Positions 7,776-17,813 of a stretch of 64,000 nt of DNA are shown piece by piece (position 1 is the stretch's first letter; every line of letters begins with the position of its first letter). A program made the translations under genes and the position numbers. Under the pieces are notes generated by a model, which did no database searches, was not told the DNA's origin, and was given only the letters and a program-made list of their open reading frames with translations. The stretch is from Deefgea tanakiae (GTDB taxonomy: Bacteria; Pseudomonadota; Gammaproteobacteria; Burkholderiales; Chitinibacteraceae). The DNA is taken from NCBI RefSeq assembly GCF_019665765.1, contig NZ_CP081150.1, forward strand, positions 3,410,001 through 3,474,000, read 5' to 3'.

Positions 7776-8720
7776 TCACGCCAGTTGCCATTCAATGGTA
7801 TTAGTTTGGCGATCAGCAGATTCGCTCAGTAATTCATACAGTCGAGGCTGGTTCAGTTTTAATGCGAGCGAGCACGCTGATTCGCCTTGCTGGTTTTGCT
7901 GGTGCGGATTCGCACCGCGCTCAGCCAACCACAAAGCCGCCGCTACTTGCTTGTTGGCGGTCGCTTTATGCAAGGCTGTCCAGCCTTCATAGCTACGCGC
8001 ATTAATCGCCACGCTACCACCTTGCGCCACGATATACTGCATCGCCAAAATATGCCCACCGGCCGCAGCTTGCATCAGTGGTGTAATCCCTTTGTTGCTG
8101 GCTTGCACTGGATTGAGTTCGTGCCCAATTAATAGTGCAACCAGATCAGGATTGCCATTGAGCGCGGCCCAGTGCAGTAGTGAATATCCGTGTTGGTCTT
8201 TGACACCTAAGTTCGCGCCCAATTTAATGAGCTGAATGACCACGTCTAATTTACCCGCAAAGCACGCGTGCATGATTGGCGTCCAGCCCGCTTCGTCTTT
8301 TTGTTCGATGGATAGGCCTGCGCGAACAAACACCGGCAAGAGCCCAAACTGGCGTTGCTCAATCGCACGATTTAGACCCTCTGAGTTTACTTTATGACCG
8401 TGATGATTAAGGGTTTGGATATCCGCTGGATCGATTTTGTCGCTACGAATATGGCCCCAAACATCTTCGGCTTGAGGTTTGAGGCTGTCGAGTACGATTT
8501 GTAGGCGAAAGAGCTCGGTCGCAACGTCGGGTGGAAAGCCATCTTGTTGTTGATCATCTTGAATCAACAAATCATTAAAGCAAGCATCCAGATCGCCTTT
8601 TTCCCAGCTCAACATGATGCGCGCGAGTACTTTTGGGTAGCGCGCTTCGAGCTGGCTTGGATAAAGCGCAGGGCTCAAACTTTCTTTGAGGTGATTGATG
8701 AGGAATTGGACGTTGAGCAT
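7776..8720 (-). CDS. Ankyrin-repeat protein
   Basis: A 314-residue soluble protein. The first 120 residues are helical and unrecognised. From about 130 to 300 there are four to five ankyrin repeats with clear consensus pieces: DEAGWTPIMHACFAGKLDVV, DQHGYSLLHWAALNGNPDLV, NKGITPLMQAAAGGHILAMQ, SYEGWTALHKATANKQVAAA. Ankyrin repeats bind protein partners; the partner is unknown. The ATG at 8720 has an excellent GGAGG 8 nt upstream, which argues against the longer frame from 8855 that would overlap hemB. Same strand as hemB, about 100 bp downstream. Confidence 0.88.
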   Translation of the reverse strand: MLNVQFLINHLKESLSPALYPSQLEARYPKVLARIMLSWEKGDLDACFNDLLIQDDQQQDGFPPDVATELFRLQIVLDSLKPQAEDVWGHIRSDKIDPADIQTLNHHGHKVNSEGLNRAIEQRQFGLLPVFVRAGLSIEQKDEAGWTPIMHACFAGKLDVVIQLIKLGANLGVKDQHGYSLLHWAALNGNPDLVALLIGHELNPVQASNKGITPLMQAAAGGHILAMQYIVAQGGSVAINARSYEGWTALHKATANKQVAAALWLAERGANPHQQNQQGESACSLALKLNQPRLYELLSESADRQTNTIEWQLA

Positions 8721-8826
8721 GACAAAGCCCTCCATAAAATGAATTAGGACGATGTCATTTGAACATTCGGCACGCATGTCGCGCGCCGAAGCAATACCAG
8801 TGTTGTTGTGTAAAACTACCTTGACG

Positions 8827-9918
<1,092 letters not shown>

Positions 9919-10126
9919 TTACCTATTGCTTGGCATCGAAGTGCGATTTTGTATCAGCTATGCAGTTCAGTTGAAGTATTGGCTTGCTGGTAATAATGCT
10001 TTGTATTGAATAAGCTATAGTAGATATTGTATGTATATTGATGTAGTTCTTAATAAATAAGAGGTACGGTGTTATACCCTTGGATTATTTTGCCGCAACC
10101 GGCTATTTTTGACTTGAGTCGATAAA

Positions 10127-11764
10127 ATGAAAAACTTGTTTTATGTTCTATTCGCCTTTTGCTGTCTTGTTAGCTCGGTAGGGGCGAAGGAGGTGCAGCC
10201 AAAAACGAATTCGGCTAGCGCCGCGATGCCCGCTGAAATGCAGGCTATAGCGAATGAAGTTTATCCTTTAGTCGTTGGCAATCGCACCTTAACCACGTTT
10301 CGGGTTGGGCTGTTGAGCTATTCCAGTAAGGATCGAGTTGATGCCGCTCAGTTACGTTTGGAGCGAATTCTTGAGTCGACGCACGGCAAGGTCACAGCAA
10401 TGCCAGTGCCTTCGCCGGGTCAGGGTATGGCGATCATGTTGGATGGGCAGGTGGCGTTCACGATTCAGCCGGGTGATGTGAATGAATTGGTGGGAGAGAC
10501 AATGGACAGCATGGTAGAGACCGCCACCGCCCAGTTAAATCAAGTGATTGAAGAGCGCCGCGAACGTCGTAATCCACAACAGCTTTTAATCGCTGTGCTG
10601 TACACCGTTTTGGCGACTGCGATCTTTTTAGCGAGCTTTTGGGTGCTCAATCGGGCTCGGCGTGTGCTGCTGAGTTTGGGGCATCGCTACCTCACAGTGC
10701 CCATTGCAAAAATGACCAAACGCACAGTGGGCGTCAAAATTTCGATTTTGAACCGTTGTTTGCATTGGTTGGTGAACTTTGTTTTGGGACTATTGTTGTT
10801 GTCCTTAGTCTATACGTGGGTGAGCTTTGTTTTTTACCAATTTCCCTTCACTCGAGCTTGGAGCGAAAATCTCAATAACGCCATTTTAGACTTTTTGGCG
10901 GTCGCAGGTTTGGGCGTATTGAATGCGATTCCTGGATTGCTGGTGGTCGTCTTTATCTTGATTTGTGCGCGCTATATTTCGCGATTCATGAATTTTATGT
11001 TCAGCCGTATTGAGCGCGGTGAACTGAATTTAGGCATGTTTGACCGCGACACCGCTAGCACCACGCGACGCATTTTGTCGTTCTTGGTTTGGTTGCTAGC
11101 GATTGCAATGATTTACCCGTATTTGCCGGGCGCGAATACCGATGCATTTAAAGGCTTATCGGTGATGGTCGGCCTAATGATTTCGCTGGGTGCATCCAGT
11201 GTGGTCGGCCAATTTGCCAGTGGTTTGATTTTGATTTACGCCAAGTCGCTCAAGCAGGGTGAATACGTGCAAATCGGCGGTACAGAAGGTACGGTTTCAC
11301 ATATTGGTTTGTTTGCGACCAAAATTCATACCAATTTACGCGAAGAAGTGAGTATCCCCAATTCAGTCCTCGTTGGGCAAAACGTCATTAATTTCTCGCG
11401 GCTTGCGGCGGGTGGCGGGGTGATTTCACAAGTAGTGATCACGATTGGCTACGATGTGGCATGGCGGCAAGTGGAGGCGATGTTGCTTGAGGCGGCTCGA
11501 GGTACTGCGGGCGTGCGTCGCGATCCAGCACCACGCGTATTTCAGACGGCACTTTCAGATTGGTATGTAGAATATCATTTGCGCGTGGCGCTCGATGAGC
11601 CGCGCCGCCGACTGGAAATATTGAATGACCTACACGGCAAAGTGCAGGATGTCTTTAATACCTATGGCGTGCAGATTATGTCGCCCAATTATATTGCTGA
11701 TCCTGCTTCTGATAAGTTGGTGCCGGTGGATAAATGGTATCCGGCTCCCGCCAAGAAAAATTAA
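10127..11764 (+). CDS. MscS-family mechanosensitive channel
   Basis: A 545-residue inner-membrane protein. It has a signal peptide (residues 1-20), a periplasmic domain of about 130 residues, then five or so membrane helices from about 155. The pore-lining helix and beta domain are clear: GLMISLGASSVVGQFASGLILIYAKSLK (about 346-373), then GEYVQIGGTEGTVSHIGLFATKI and NSVLVGQNVINFSR. Such channels release solutes on hypoosmotic shock. The extra periplasmic domain makes it larger than MscS (286 residues). The divergent 295-bp gap to hemB should hold both promoters. A strong terminator follows. Confidence 0.9.
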   Translation: MKNLFYVLFAFCCLVSSVGAKEVQPKTNSASAAMPAEMQAIANEVYPLVVGNRTLTTFRVGLLSYSSKDRVDAAQLRLERILESTHGKVTAMPVPSPGQGMAIMLDGQVAFTIQPGDVNELVGETMDSMVETATAQLNQVIEERRERRNPQQLLIAVLYTVLATAIFLASFWVLNRARRVLLSLGHRYLTVPIAKMTKRTVGVKISILNRCLHWLVNFVLGLLLLSLVYTWVSFVFYQFPFTRAWSENLNNAILDFLAVAGLGVLNAIPGLLVVVFILICARYISRFMNFMFSRIERGELNLGMFDRDTASTTRRILSFLVWLLAIAMIYPYLPGANTDAFKGLSVMVGLMISLGASSVVGQFASGLILIYAKSLKQGEYVQIGGTEGTVSHIGLFATKIHTNLREEVSIPNSVLVGQNVINFSRLAAGGGVISQVVITIGYDVAWRQVEAMLLEAARGTAGVRRDPAPRVFQTALSDWYVEYHLRVALDEPRRRLEILNDLHGKVQDVFNTYGVQIMSPNYIADPASDKLVPVDKWYPAPAKKN

Positions 11765-11773
11765 TTACATCAG

Positions 11774-11808
11774 AAAGCCCCGACTCAAGTGAGATCGGGG
11801 CTTTTTTT
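11774..11808. terminator. Bidirectional rho-independent terminator
   Basis: A 10-bp stem AAAGCCCCGA (11774-11783) pairs with TCGGGGCTTT (11795-11804) around an 11-nt loop, followed by a T-run on the plus strand. It ends the MscS-family gene. The A-run on the left lets it work for the minus-strand solute-binding-protein gene as well. Confidence 0.85.
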
Positions 11809-11835
11809 GCGCTGTCATGTTCAATCAAATATCGG

Positions 11836-12705
11836 TCATTTAGGCTGATTGAGTAATGGCCAATTTTCGATTTTCTTCGTAAAAAAGCCGGCATCAGTGT
11901 AGGCGCGCCGAATGCGACCTTCTTTGCGAAGTTGGTTGAGCCCTGTATTTAATGCTGCCAATACTTGTTGGCCTTGTTCATTGTCACTTACCAAAAAATG
12001 TCGGCTGCCCGGCATCGCCACTTTCATATTACGAATTGGAACAAGTTTGATGCCTTCAATTTCAAACGATAAATCTGGATTGGGTTTGAATGAAGTCATA
12101 ATAAAGTCGCCACGCCCTGCATTGAGCATTTTGACGATTTGAACAAAAGTGGGGGCACTTTCTATTTTGGTGATTCCCAGTTTCTCTAAGGTGAGGATAT
12201 CGTTCTGCCAAGCTTTATTGGTGATGACCGTGAGTTGTTTTAATTGTTCTAGATTGGCCTGAAGGGCTTTTTGATTGTTTTCTGTGGTGTAAAAGCCAAC
12301 TACATATTCACCCTCTCGAAGTGTAGGGACAGATAAGTTGGCTTTGCTGTCTTTTAGATCTGCCGCCCATGCCGAGGTACCCATCGCAGTCACACGACCA
12401 AGCTCTACTTCTGTAATGTTGCGAACATAGTTATCAATAGGAACAAATCGAATCGGGTCTTTCATGCCGCCTAGGCGTAGGGCTTGTTGAAATAGAATAA
12501 CCTCTACGGTGTCACGACGAGCGCCTTCGCCACTGTAATCGGTGATGTCAAGCACGTTCCGTGTGCCGACCAGTTTTTGGTAATCAGTTAGCACATCTTT
12601 TGGCACTGCTAGATTGACGTCGGCGGCATTGGCTAGCCCAGCAAAGACAAGCAGTGCACAAGCGCACCAACGCGTAGGGCTAGGCAATTTGAAATAACGT
12701 TTCAT
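11836..12705 (-). CDS. Periplasmic solute-binding protein (SBP_bac_3-like)
   Basis: A 289-residue exported protein. The signal peptide runs MKRYFKLPSPTRW...FAGLANA with cleavage about residue 27. The mature part has the two-lobed layout of family 3 solute-binding proteins, with a typical C-terminal lobe ending LNQLRKEGRIRRAYTDAGF. No transporter permease or ATPase is nearby, so it may serve a distant ABC transporter or a signalling role. The ATG at 12705 begins with the positively charged part of the signal peptide; an ATG at 12726 would add seven residues. It is distantly similar in layout to the next gene upstream (12909-13778). Confidence 0.75.
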   Translation of the reverse strand: MKRYFKLPSPTRWCACALLVFAGLANAADVNLAVPKDVLTDYQKLVGTRNVLDITDYSGEGARRDTVEVILFQQALRLGGMKDPIRFVPIDNYVRNITEVELGRVTAMGTSAWAADLKDSKANLSVPTLREGEYVVGFYTTENNQKALQANLEQLKQLTVITNKAWQNDILTLEKLGITKIESAPTFVQIVKMLNAGRGDFIMTSFKPNPDLSFEIEGIKLVPIRNMKVAMPGSRHFLVSDNEQGQQVLAALNTGLNQLRKEGRIRRAYTDAGFFTKKIENWPLLNQPK

Positions 12706-12908
12706 AGGCAAATCAAAAATAAGCAAATAATGATGGATATTACCTAGACATCATATTCAGCGTTGCCTTACTTGACGTAGTGTCGCTTTTCTTACACATC
12801 AAATTCAATCGTTAGCTCGATTGCTTATTTGCTAAGCCTGCTTTTCAGTGGACCTATTAAAATTGTGATCAAGCCACTCATGAAACGTCTACTGTGAATG
12901 GGAGCTTT

Positions 12909-13778
12909 CTAATTGAGGTTCAACCAGAGCGCAGCATCATTGAGTGGGGTTTCTGCAGGAAGAGTGGGATTGTTGAGGTAAATTTTCCGTGCATTTTGAT
13001 ATTTTGATAGCGGAAATACCTTGCTCATGATGGGGCTGTTTTGCATATATCTCAGAAATGAACCATCTTTAATTGCAAGTCGCAGTCCTTTTTCAATCCG
13101 TTGTGCGAGTTGCGGATTACTTTTGCTAGTAAAAAAATACATCGGCAATCGATAAACCAAGATCAATTTATCATAAGCAATCAGCGAATTGTCTTTGAGC
13201 GACTCGACTTCTGAATAGACTTCGTTCAGCCCACGTGGAAAATAATCCGCGCGTTTGTTTTTGAGCATGGGGTACATAAAAGCAAATTGCGTGGGTTTTT
13301 CTACCTTGAGCCCAGCCGCTTCTAAAATCGCGGTATCGGGCCAATTGATGCCTTGAATCGCAGTGAATTGACTGAGCTCTTGTACGGAGTTGATTTTTTC
13401 AAATTTGGCTAAGCTTTCCTTGCGAATCACGGGAATGCGAAAGCCAAGCAAGCCACCTTCAAGCGGGATACGAATCGGCAAAAGATCATTTTCTCGGCTG
13501 GAATCAGTGCCGGCCCAATCAAGATCAATAAAATTACCTTCGGCCAATTCAACCAGTGCTCTAGATTGATTCATTTGCACGGTTGTCAGCTCGATTCGTG
13601 CCGCGCCGAACTCAGCTTCGGTCTTGTTGAGAGCCAGTTGAGCCAAGCCAATAAAATAATCATGACTACTGTCCGATGCGGCTTGCTTGGGGCGCATTCT
13701 AACGACGAGCTCGGACGCCTGAGCGATGCTAAGCACAATGATGAGCACCATGCTCAAAATACATTGCAGCGATTTCAT
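12909..13778 (-). CDS. Periplasmic solute-binding-like protein
   Basis: A 289-residue exported protein with a signal peptide (MKSLQCILSMVLIIVLSIAQA, cleavage about residue 21) and no membrane segments after it. The pattern ESLAKFEKINSVQELSQF, YPMLKNKRADYFPRGLNEV and the C-terminal RIEKGLRLAIKDGSFLRYM match orphan solute-binding proteins of the family 3 fold. The ligand is unknown. The ATG at 13778 is supported by AAGGAAG 6 nt upstream; the longer frame to 13808 is less likely. It is 44 bp downstream of the DUF2252 gene on the same strand and shares layout with the solute-binding gene further downstream. Confidence 0.72.
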   Translation of the reverse strand: MKSLQCILSMVLIIVLSIAQASELVVRMRPKQAASDSSHDYFIGLAQLALNKTEAEFGAARIELTTVQMNQSRALVELAEGNFIDLDWAGTDSSRENDLLPIRIPLEGGLLGFRIPVIRKESLAKFEKINSVQELSQFTAIQGINWPDTAILEAAGLKVEKPTQFAFMYPMLKNKRADYFPRGLNEVYSEVESLKDNSLIAYDKLILVYRLPMYFFTSKSNPQLAQRIEKGLRLAIKDGSFLRYMQNSPIMSKVFPLSKYQNARKIYLNNPTLPAETPLNDAALWLNLN

Positions 13779-13822
13779 AATGCTTCCTTTGATATAAAGC
13801 GTGAGCAAGATTTTAAATTGAT

Positions 13823-15217
13823 TTACACCCGTAAATCCTGCGCAAAGTCAGCTTCGGTTTGTGCTTGCAATCGGCCTGAACGGCATGCATTGCTGAACGC
13901 GATGAAGTCCGATTCGACTTGGTCGGCATACAGCATGCTGTAGCGGGCAATTGCGTTGGCAAACGAATCGCCTTTCCCCAAATAAGCAGAAATCTCTGGC
14001 GAGAAGCCGCCTGCTTTGGCGTGGGCACGGGCTAAAACCCAGCCACACAACTCAGCGTATTCGAGCAAAATCTCGCTGCTATACATTTCAACTTCGGGTG
14101 TGAGCTTCATATCGCGTAATTGGCGGAAATAAAAATGCCGGCCCGCTGGCCCTGTCGCCCAACCAAGGAATATATCACTAGCGACTTGCATCAAGCGTTG
14201 CCCCTCGACAACACGGCGGCCTTGATGTTGATAGGGCGTGGCGCTGCCTGCGTATTGCGCGAGTACCGAGGGGCGCGCTTCTTTCAGCTGCAAAAATAAA
14301 GGATGATCGTGCACATCGGTGAGTAGCATGATCAAGCAGCGCGTGCCCACACTGCCGACGCCAACCACTTTGTAGGCAAGGTCTTGGTATTGGTAGCGAT
14401 TGAGTAGAATCTTGCGGTCAGCCACCATCGTTGCTTGATAGTCTTTGACCATTTTATCAAGGTGCTGCTGCCAATCGGCATCGTCAGCCCCGAGCAGCAT
14501 TTGATGATCTTGTACATGAAACACCGAGGGCAGGCTGTCTTTGATGCGCCAGCCATCGGGTGTTTTTTCGGCCAGTTTAGGCAGCAATCCTTTATGACTT
14601 CGGCCGGCGGCTTTTTCTATCCCTTTTTCAATTCGCTGCCGTGCCGCATCAGATTCGGCACGGGCGAGCAAGGTTTCAAAGCTGATTTTTTCATACCAGA
14701 TATCTAACTCGTTCATCGTTGTATAGCGCTGCATATGTTTTTGGTAGCTGGCTGCAACGCGATACGCAGCTTCTTTGCCTATGTTGTCGCCGTGGTTTAA
14801 GTGCCGCGCTGCGACCATAAAGCTAGCAGCCAGTCGCTTGATATCCCATTCCCATGGCCCTGGATGCGTTTCGTCAAAATCATTGATACCAAACAACAGC
14901 GTGCGTTCGGGTGAGGCAAAGCCACCGAAATTCATTAAATGGCAGTCACCGCAAATTTGCTGCCGCAAGCCGGTGATCGGTGTGGTGGATAAGTCATGCG
15001 CTTGCAGCAACGCCGTACCGCGATAAAACGCAAAGGGCGAGGCCAGCATGCGGCCATAACGGAGCGGCACCAAGCTCGGCATGCGGCCTTGTGACGATTG
15101 TTCGAGCAAATCAACCGGGTCGCGCTGGTGCTGAGCTTGTTTTGCATGGTCTTTACGTGCGCACTGATCGCGCAGCGCACGGCCACGTTGTTGGCGTTCT
15201 TGTAATGGCGTATTCAT
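13823..15217 (-). CDS. DUF2252 family protein (kinase-like fold)
   Basis: A 464-residue cytosolic protein of the DUF2252 family. Recognisable pieces are RYGRMLASPFAFYRGTA, CGDCHLMNFGGFASPERTL (about 88-106) and FGINDFDETHPGPWEWDIKRLA (about 108-129). The HxxN followed by DFDE-type layout recalls the catalytic loop and metal-binding loop of aminoglycoside phosphotransferase-like kinases, although the order and role are not established for this family. The in vivo substrate is unknown. It ends 44 bp before a solute-binding-protein gene. No obvious terminator lies between them, so they may be co-transcribed. Confidence 0.85.
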   Translation of the reverse strand: MNTPLQERQQRGRALRDQCARKDHAKQAQHQRDPVDLLEQSSQGRMPSLVPLRYGRMLASPFAFYRGTALLQAHDLSTTPITGLRQQICGDCHLMNFGGFASPERTLLFGINDFDETHPGPWEWDIKRLAASFMVAARHLNHGDNIGKEAAYRVAASYQKHMQRYTTMNELDIWYEKISFETLLARAESDAARQRIEKGIEKAAGRSHKGLLPKLAEKTPDGWRIKDSLPSVFHVQDHQMLLGADDADWQQHLDKMVKDYQATMVADRKILLNRYQYQDLAYKVVGVGSVGTRCLIMLLTDVHDHPLFLQLKEARPSVLAQYAGSATPYQHQGRRVVEGQRLMQVASDIFLGWATGPAGRHFYFRQLRDMKLTPEVEMYSSEILLEYAELCGWVLARAHAKAGGFSPEISAYLGKGDSFANAIARYSMLYADQVESDFIAFSNACRSGRLQAQTEADFAQDLRV

Positions 15218-15369
15218 GGCGTTTCCTTGCTATGGCTGAGTGCTGCGGAATCAGGCTCAAAACTACCTCTAAGTAGTTGCTGCATTTTCAGGATGTAGTG
15301 TAGTTATTTTTTGGGCATATCACCGTCTGCTAACTATAAAGAAGCTGAATATTTTTTGCGGAGCGCCTG

Positions 15370-15957
15370 ATGAAAAATGAAAAGAGCGGCGTAGACGCTT
15401 TACAGCAATCGGTGCTGATTCATGAAGAAGTGAAAGTCGTTGTAGTGAGCTGCTTTGAGATCAATCTAATGGGCTTAAATGCCATTTTATTGGCGAAAAA
15501 AGCGGGCGAGCGCGCGCGGGGATTTGGGGTGATTTCCGGTGAATTACGGTTGCTCAGTTTAGAGCTACAAGGAGAAATGCAGCGACTTGGCTTGTTGACA
15601 CAAGAGTTGTTGGCGATGGCAACGGCGCGTTTGCAGGCCGAACGTCGCCTTGCTCGATTGACCGATGCAGCCGCTTTTTCCGATCACGTCGCTCAAATGC
15701 TAAACCCTGCGATGGAAAAAACTCGCTCACGAATGGTTTCGTTTAACGGCGGAGCCCATTTTGCCGAATGTCTAGAAGACGCTTATCGCACCTGTACTTT
15801 TGGTTTGGTGCTGGCGCGTTCGGCACGCATTGAATCGGCATATAGCGGTGATTTGCGCGCCGTATTGGCCGAATTGTCCGAAGAATTTGCACAGAAAATT
15901 ACCGCAGTTTTGCCACGCCTTGATGCCCTAAGTCGCATCACCAAAAAACTAGTCTGA
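15370..15957 (+). CDS. Short cytosolic MCP-like signalling protein
   Basis: A 195-residue protein without signal peptide, membrane segment or sensor domain. Residues 29-66 read like the signalling tip of a methyl-accepting chemotaxis protein: EINLMGLNAILLAKKAGERA then RGFGVISGELRLLS, where classical MCPs have E-NLLALNAAIEAARAGE-GRGFAVVA-EVR-LA. The flanking parts are helical and could form the antiparallel coiled coil. It is much shorter than a full MCP. GGAG lies 7 nt before the ATG. Only 9 bp separate it from the di-iron MBL-fold gene, which suggests an operon in which the partner supplies the sensing function. Confidence 0.7.
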   Translation: MKNEKSGVDALQQSVLIHEEVKVVVVSCFEINLMGLNAILLAKKAGERARGFGVISGELRLLSLELQGEMQRLGLLTQELLAMATARLQAERRLARLTDAAAFSDHVAQMLNPAMEKTRSRMVSFNGGAHFAECLEDAYRTCTFGLVLARSARIESAYSGDLRAVLAELSEEFAQKITAVLPRLDALSRITKKLV

Positions 15958-15966
15958 GAATCCATT

Positions 15967-16701
15967 ATGAAAAAAGCACTTCTGATTGCCAGTGCCGCCG
16001 AGCATCGCTGGTTTGCCGTATCACGCGATCCGGCGCGGCCAAACCATTTGATAGATACCAATGAATATGTGGTGACCACCGGCGCCGATAGCTTGCTGTG
16101 TGATCCTGGCGGATCGGAAGTTTTTCCAGCGGTTTTTGCTGCGCTGTCAGAAGTGATCGATCCACGCACTGTGCAGCGGATTTTCTCCTCGCACCAAGAC
16201 CCCGATGTGATTTCATCGCTTGGGTTATGGCACGATTTTAATCCGCAAATAAAATGCCATGTATCGGGCTTGTGGGGCGGTTTTATTCCGCATTTTGGTG
16301 GTGAAGACAATACCATTGTGGGCATTCCCGATGAAGGCGGCACGCTGATGATTGGCAATGCGCCGTTAACCATTGTTCCCGCACACTATTTGCATTCTTC
16401 GGGTAATTTTCATTTGTATGATCCCGCCTGTAAATTATTGTTCAGCGGCGATATTGGCGCAGCCCTGCTGCCCGACGCTGATTCGTCGCTCTACGTCGAA
16501 GATTTCGACCGGCATATTCGCTTCGCCGAGGGTTTTCACCGCCGCTGGATGGGTAGCAATACGGCAAAGAAAGTTTGGATTGATCGGGTTCGTCAGCTTG
16601 ATATTGAATTGCTTTGCCCGCAACACGGCGCAATTTATCGCGGTGAGGATGTGAAGCGCTTTATTGATTGGTTTGACGCGCTGAAAGTGGGCTTGGATTG
16701 A
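15967..16701 (+). CDS. Oxygen-binding di-iron protein-like metallo-beta-lactamase-fold protein
   Basis: A 244-residue cytosolic protein similar to the MBL half of flavodiiron proteins and to stand-alone oxygen-binding di-iron proteins. Putative metal ligands are H76, D78 and D80 in SSHQDPDVISSLG, H140 or H143 in VPAHYLHSSGNFH, D162 in LFSGDIGAA and H220 in LCPQHGAIY. The last histidine of the flavodiiron HxExDH motif is V81 here. There is no flavodoxin domain, so reductase activity on its own is unlikely. A related protein in Treponema denticola acts as an oxygen sensor for a chemotaxis receptor encoded beside it, and the MCP-like gene directly upstream here fits that model. A terminator follows. 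Confidence 0.78.
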   Translation: MKKALLIASAAEHRWFAVSRDPARPNHLIDTNEYVVTTGADSLLCDPGGSEVFPAVFAALSEVIDPRTVQRIFSSHQDPDVISSLGLWHDFNPQIKCHVSGLWGGFIPHFGGEDNTIVGIPDEGGTLMIGNAPLTIVPAHYLHSSGNFHLYDPACKLLFSGDIGAALLPDADSSLYVEDFDRHIRFAEGFHRRWMGSNTAKKVWIDRVRQLDIELLCPQHGAIYRGEDVKRFIDWFDALKVGLD

Positions 16702-16832
16702 GTCTCGATACAAAATTTCCACTGCGAGACGCTATGAAGCCGCTGGGGAATTTTTGCCTTTAACTGCAGGACTTGATAATCGGCCTATTCACCCATAAAT
16801 AATACGGGTAAGCTACTGGCACAATATTTTCT

Positions 16833-16858
16833 AACCCAGCTTAAAGGCTGGGTTTTTC
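16833..16858 (+). terminator. Rho-independent terminator in front of the parvulin gene
   Basis: An 8-bp stem AACCCAGC (16833-16840) and GCTGGGTT (16847-16854) with a 6-nt loop is followed by TTTC. It probably ends the MCP-like/MBL operon. Because it sits only 23 nt before the parvulin start, it could also act as a leader hairpin for that gene. Confidence 0.7.
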
Positions 16859-16880
16859 ATGACTAATTAGGATGTACATC

Positions 16881-17612
16881 ATGGCGATTATCGTAAACGG
16901 CGTTGAAATCAACGAAGCACAAATTGAAAGCGAATTGGCACAACACGCCGAGGCAGAAAGCCCACGTGATGCAGCAATCCAAGAATTGATTTTGCGTGAA
17001 TTGCTATTGCAGCAAGCTAAAAAACAAAACGTGACTGCACCAACAACAGAAGAAATCATCGGCGCATTGCTTGAAGCTGCCATCCCTGTGGTCGAAGCGG
17101 ACGAAGCGGCTTGCCTTGAGTTTTACAACAGCAATCCAGAAAGCTTTACCAAAGGCGAAATGGCCTCAGCAAACCACATCTTGTTCCCATTGGGCGAAGG
17201 TTTGGCAGGCAGCTTGGCCAAAGCCAAAGCAGAAGGCGTGTTGGCTGATGTGATTGCGAACCCAAACAAATTTGCTGATTTGGCCAAAGAGCATTCAACT
17301 TGCCCATCGAGCGCGCAAGGCGGCAGCTTGGGTCAATTTGGTCGTGGTCAAATGGTGCCAGAATTTGAAGCTGCAATTTTCTCAACTGACGCCGGTGTGA
17401 TTGTACCAACCTTGGTTGAAACCCAATTCGGATACCACATCATTCAAGTGACTGATCGCAGCCATGGTGAAACAGTGAGCTTTGAAGAAGTGAAAGATCG
17501 CCTGCAAGCTTTCTTGACCGACATGGCTGGCCGCAAAGCAATGCATGACTACCTTGGTAATCTAGTGACTAGTGCCAAAATCGAAGGTTATTCTTTGCCT
17601 GCAATGGCTTAA
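16881..17612 (+). CDS. Cytosolic parvulin-type peptidylprolyl isomerase
   Basis: A 243-residue protein with a helical N-terminal chaperone-like region (about 1-90) and a parvulin domain (about 95-200). The domain marks are ANHILFPL, FADLAKEHSTCPSSAQGG, SLGQFGRGQMVPEFEAAIF and TQFGYHIIQVTDR. It catalyses cis-trans isomerisation of prolyl bonds. No signal peptide is present, unlike SurA and PpiD, so it should act in the cytoplasm. The ATG at 16881 is chosen because AGGA lies 8-10 nt upstream and family members begin MAI(I)VNG. The GC-third codon pattern suggests high expression, but this was judged by eye only. Confidence 0.9.
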   Translation: MAIIVNGVEINEAQIESELAQHAEAESPRDAAIQELILRELLLQQAKKQNVTAPTTEEIIGALLEAAIPVVEADEAACLEFYNSNPESFTKGEMASANHILFPLGEGLAGSLAKAKAEGVLADVIANPNKFADLAKEHSTCPSSAQGGSLGQFGRGQMVPEFEAAIFSTDAGVIVPTLVETQFGYHIIQVTDRSHGETVSFEEVKDRLQAFLTDMAGRKAMHDYLGNLVTSAKIEGYSLPAMA

Positions 17613-17624
17613 GCCTAAAAGTCA

Positions 17625-17679
17625 GGCCGAACATTTCGGCCATATTAAAAAAGCCAGATGCTGAATCTGGCTTTTTTAT
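17625..17679 (+). terminator. Double hairpin ending in a rho-independent terminator
   Basis: A 7-bp hairpin GGCCGAA/TTCGGCC (17625-17641) is followed by a strong 13-bp stem, AAAAAAGCCAGAT (17647-17659) with ATCTGGCTTTTTT (17665-17677), and a T-run. It ends the parvulin gene. The core GCCAGAT/ATCTGGC also occurs in the terminator at 19141. Confidence 0.88.
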
Positions 17680-17813
17680 TTGAAATCAAGGACGAGCCTG
17701 CTATTCATTGATATACAGAGTGATATACAAAGTATGAAGCGCAAACGAGTTTGGTGCTTCCTGCTTGGCTATTGAATCAATTGTTATTTAAAACACAACC
17801 CAAAGGAACAGCA

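Noticed and set aside
15967-16701. Flavodiiron nitric oxide/oxygen reductase
   Set aside because: The flavodoxin domain is missing and one metal-ligand histidine is valine, so a reductase role by itself is unlikely.
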